6,664 nucleotides of DNA from Anaerolineae bacterium. Lineage in GTDB: Bacteria > Chloroflexota > Anaerolineae > B4-G1. Where the stretch lies: the NCBI GenBank assembly GCA_030612585.1, contig JAUWNP010000229.1:1-6664 (forward strand). The letters are read 5' to 3'. Below the pieces are notes generated by a model. The model was not told the origin of the DNA and searched no databases. It was given only the letters and a program-made list of their open reading frames with translations. Of this stretch, positions 5,357 to 6,664 are shown one piece after another. Positions within the stretch are counted from its first letter, which is position 1, and each line of letters opens with the position of its first letter. A program made the translations under genes and the position numbers.

Positions 5357-6568
5357 ATGAAGAAGTTCGTGTTTGTAAGTTTGCTGCTCATTAGTCTGCT
5401 GCTGGCGTCCTGTGCGCCCAAAGCAGCGCCGTTCGAGTGCACAGACGCAATCGGCTGTGTAACTATCGCTCCGGGCGACCCGGTCCGTATCGGCTACGCC
5501 CTGGTGATCGCCGGCCCGAACGAATCGCTGGGTGTGGACTCCCGGCGCGGCATCGAGATCGCCATTACCGACCACGACACAAAAGTCCTCGAACACCCGA
5601 TCGAACTGGTGGGTGAGGACGCCATGTGCAGCGCCGAGGGTGGCCAGACGGCCCTCACCAAGCTGGCCTCTGACCCCAGCCTGATCGGCGTCATCGGCAC
5701 CAACTGCTCCAGCGCGGGCGAGCCGGCCTCAAGGATCGCTTCCGACGCCGGCATGGTGCTGCTGTCGCCCTCCAACACCGCCCCGTCGCTGACCAATCCG
5801 GACCTGGCGTGGAACCCTGGCTACTTCCGCATCTGCCATAACGACACCGTGCAGGGCGCGGCCATGGCGAAGTACGTGTACGAGGAGTTGGGCGCGCGTA
5901 CGGCCGCCACGATCCACGACGGCAGCCCCTACGCCGACCAGTTGCAGGAGGTGTTCGCTAACACGTTCGTGGAACTGGGCGGCACCATCACGGCTCAGGA
6001 GGCGGTCAACGTGGGCGACACCGATATGCGCCCCATCCTGACGACCATCGCCGCGGACGCGCCGGACTTCCTCTACTACCCGATCTTTATCCCCGAGGGT
6101 GCGCAGATCACCAGGCAGGCGGGGGAGATCGACGGCCTGGAGAACACGACGCTGGCGGGCGCGGATGGCATGTATTCGCCCGACTTTATCGAGGCCGCCG
6201 GCGACGCCTGTGAGGGCATGTATATCTCGGGCCCGAACCTGGCCTTCGAGAATCCAATCTACGACCACTTCCTGGAGGTGCACCTGGCGGAGTACGGCGA
6301 GAAGCCGCTGAGCGTCTTCCACGCCCAGGCCTACGATGGGACGACGATGCTCCTGGCCGCCGTCGAGAAGGTCGCGGTGCAGGATGAGGATGGCACGCTG
6401 CACATCGGGCGGCAGGCGCTACGCGATGCGCTGTCCGCCACCAAGGACTATGACGGCATCACCGGCAGTCTGACCTGCGACCAGTACGGCGACTGCGCCG
6501 ACCCGGAGATCGCAGTCAACCAGATCACAAGCGGCGAGTACGTGCCACTCTGGACGTACGTGCCGTAG
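5357..6568 (+). CDS. Lipoprotein substrate-binding protein, branched-chain amino acid ABC transporter type
   Basis: This 403-residue protein begins with a lipoprotein signal: MKK, hydrophobic 4-16, lipobox LLASC with acylated C19. It would be tethered to the outer face of the cytoplasmic membrane and hand ligand to a Liv-type permease. The rest is a type-1 periplasmic-binding fold (PF13458-like, full length). PVRIGYALVIAGPNESLGVDSRRGIEIAI (42-70) is the first strand and helix, GTNCSSAGEPAS (114-125) and SPSNTAPSLT (137-146) form the usual ligand loops between the lobes, and FHAQAYDGTTMLLAAVEK (321-338) is the conserved C-lobe helix. The family binds Leu/Ile/Val, other amino acids, amides or urea; the ligand here cannot be told from sequence. 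Eight cysteines besides C19 (28, 34, 91, 117, 160, 284, 374, 380) suggest disulfides. ATG 5357 has AGGAGG 9 nt upstream. Permease and ATPase genes are not in the window and may lie to the right or elsewhere. Confidence 0.93.
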   Translation: MKKFVFVSLLLISLLLASCAPKAAPFECTDAIGCVTIAPGDPVRIGYALVIAGPNESLGVDSRRGIEIAITDHDTKVLEHPIELVGEDAMCSAEGGQTALTKLASDPSLIGVIGTNCSSAGEPASRIASDAGMVLLSPSNTAPSLTNPDLAWNPGYFRICHNDTVQGAAMAKYVYEELGARTAATIHDGSPYADQLQEVFANTFVELGGTITAQEAVNVGDTDMRPILTTIAADAPDFLYYPIFIPEGAQITRQAGEIDGLENTTLAGADGMYSPDFIEAAGDACEGMYISGPNLAFENPIYDHFLEVHLAEYGEKPLSVFHAQAYDGTTMLLAAVEKVAVQDEDGTLHIGRQALRDALSATKDYDGITGSLTCDQYGDCADPEIAVNQITSGEYVPLWTYVP

Positions 6569-6626
6569 TACGCTCTACGTCTGGCATCCAGGCTGTTGGT
6601 CTGGAGTCGGTGACTCTGGGAATGAG

Positions 6627-6664
6627 GGGATGAGTCCAGGTGGGGTTTGGCCAGGACTCATCCC
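6627..6664 (+). terminator. Probable terminator hairpin, cut by the window edge
   Basis: GGGATGAGTCC (6627-6637) and GGACTCATCCC (6654-6664) are perfect inverted repeats (11-bp stem, 16-nt loop) 58 bp after the stop of the binding-protein gene. The stem is strong enough for a terminator, but the T-run that would prove it lies beyond the window. It could also be an mRNA-stabilising hairpin that lowers expression of downstream permease genes. The rest of 6569-6626 shows nothing else convincing. Confidence 0.55.

Noticed and set aside
5146..5394. Plus-strand frame of 82 aa starting in the promoter
   Set aside because: It would begin with the TTG of the -35 box, before the transcription start, and runs into the binding-protein gene in the wrong frame.
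5729..6403. Minus-strand open frame of 224 aa opposite the binding protein
   Set aside because: Antisense shadow; Val/Arg/Gly-rich sequence with no motif, promoter or ribosome-binding site, against a clear plus-strand gene.

Overview
The window is about 60% G+C and gene-dense. It looks like a chromosomal stretch of an uncultured or environmental Chloroflexota bacterium (Anaerolineae-like). This is inferred from three things: the style of the lipoprotein binding protein, the secreted glycosidase with a Thr/Pro-rich tail, and the short heptamer repeats. No marker gene fixes the taxon.

Layout. Positions 1-4488 carry a tight minus-strand gene run, in transcription order: recJ (2716-4488); a HEPN-domain gene broken by an internal deletion (2461-2701); a UDP-glucuronate 4-epimerase-like NAD-dependent sugar epimerase (1497-2456); and a secreted clan GH-A glycoside hydrolase (1-1500). 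The hydrolase has no stop codon in the window and runs off the left edge. The gaps are 14 nt, 4 nt (from the original HEPN stop) and a 4-bp ATGA overlap, so co-transcription and translational coupling are likely. Between recJ and the next gene (4489-4664) lie a structured recJ leader, an array of TCATTGG/TCATTTG heptamers, and a hairpin terminator closing the gene at 4665-5012. That gene is minus-strand and encodes a small DUF4870/Tic20-like membrane protein.

The 344-bp gap 5013-5356 is a divergent control region. It holds two face-away promoters with identical hexamers (TTGACA, 17 bp, TAAAAT, both with a TGn extension), placed symmetrically about position 5137. The left one drives the DUF4870 gene. 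The right one drives, through a leader of roughly 175 nt, a lipoprotein substrate-binding protein of the branched-chain amino acid type (5357-6568). A perfect 11-bp inverted repeat ends exactly at the right window edge and is probably that gene's terminator.

Working together. The epimerase and hydrolase suggest a surface-carbohydrate theme and the lipoprotein suggests nutrient uptake. RecJ is housekeeping DNA repair that shares the operon without an obvious functional link. I see no complete undescribed system. The most interesting signals are the heptamer array that forms the epimerase/hydrolase stop-start junction and encodes the hydrolase N-terminus, the mirror-symmetric divergent promoters, the possible two-state recJ leader, and the HEPN deletion remnant.
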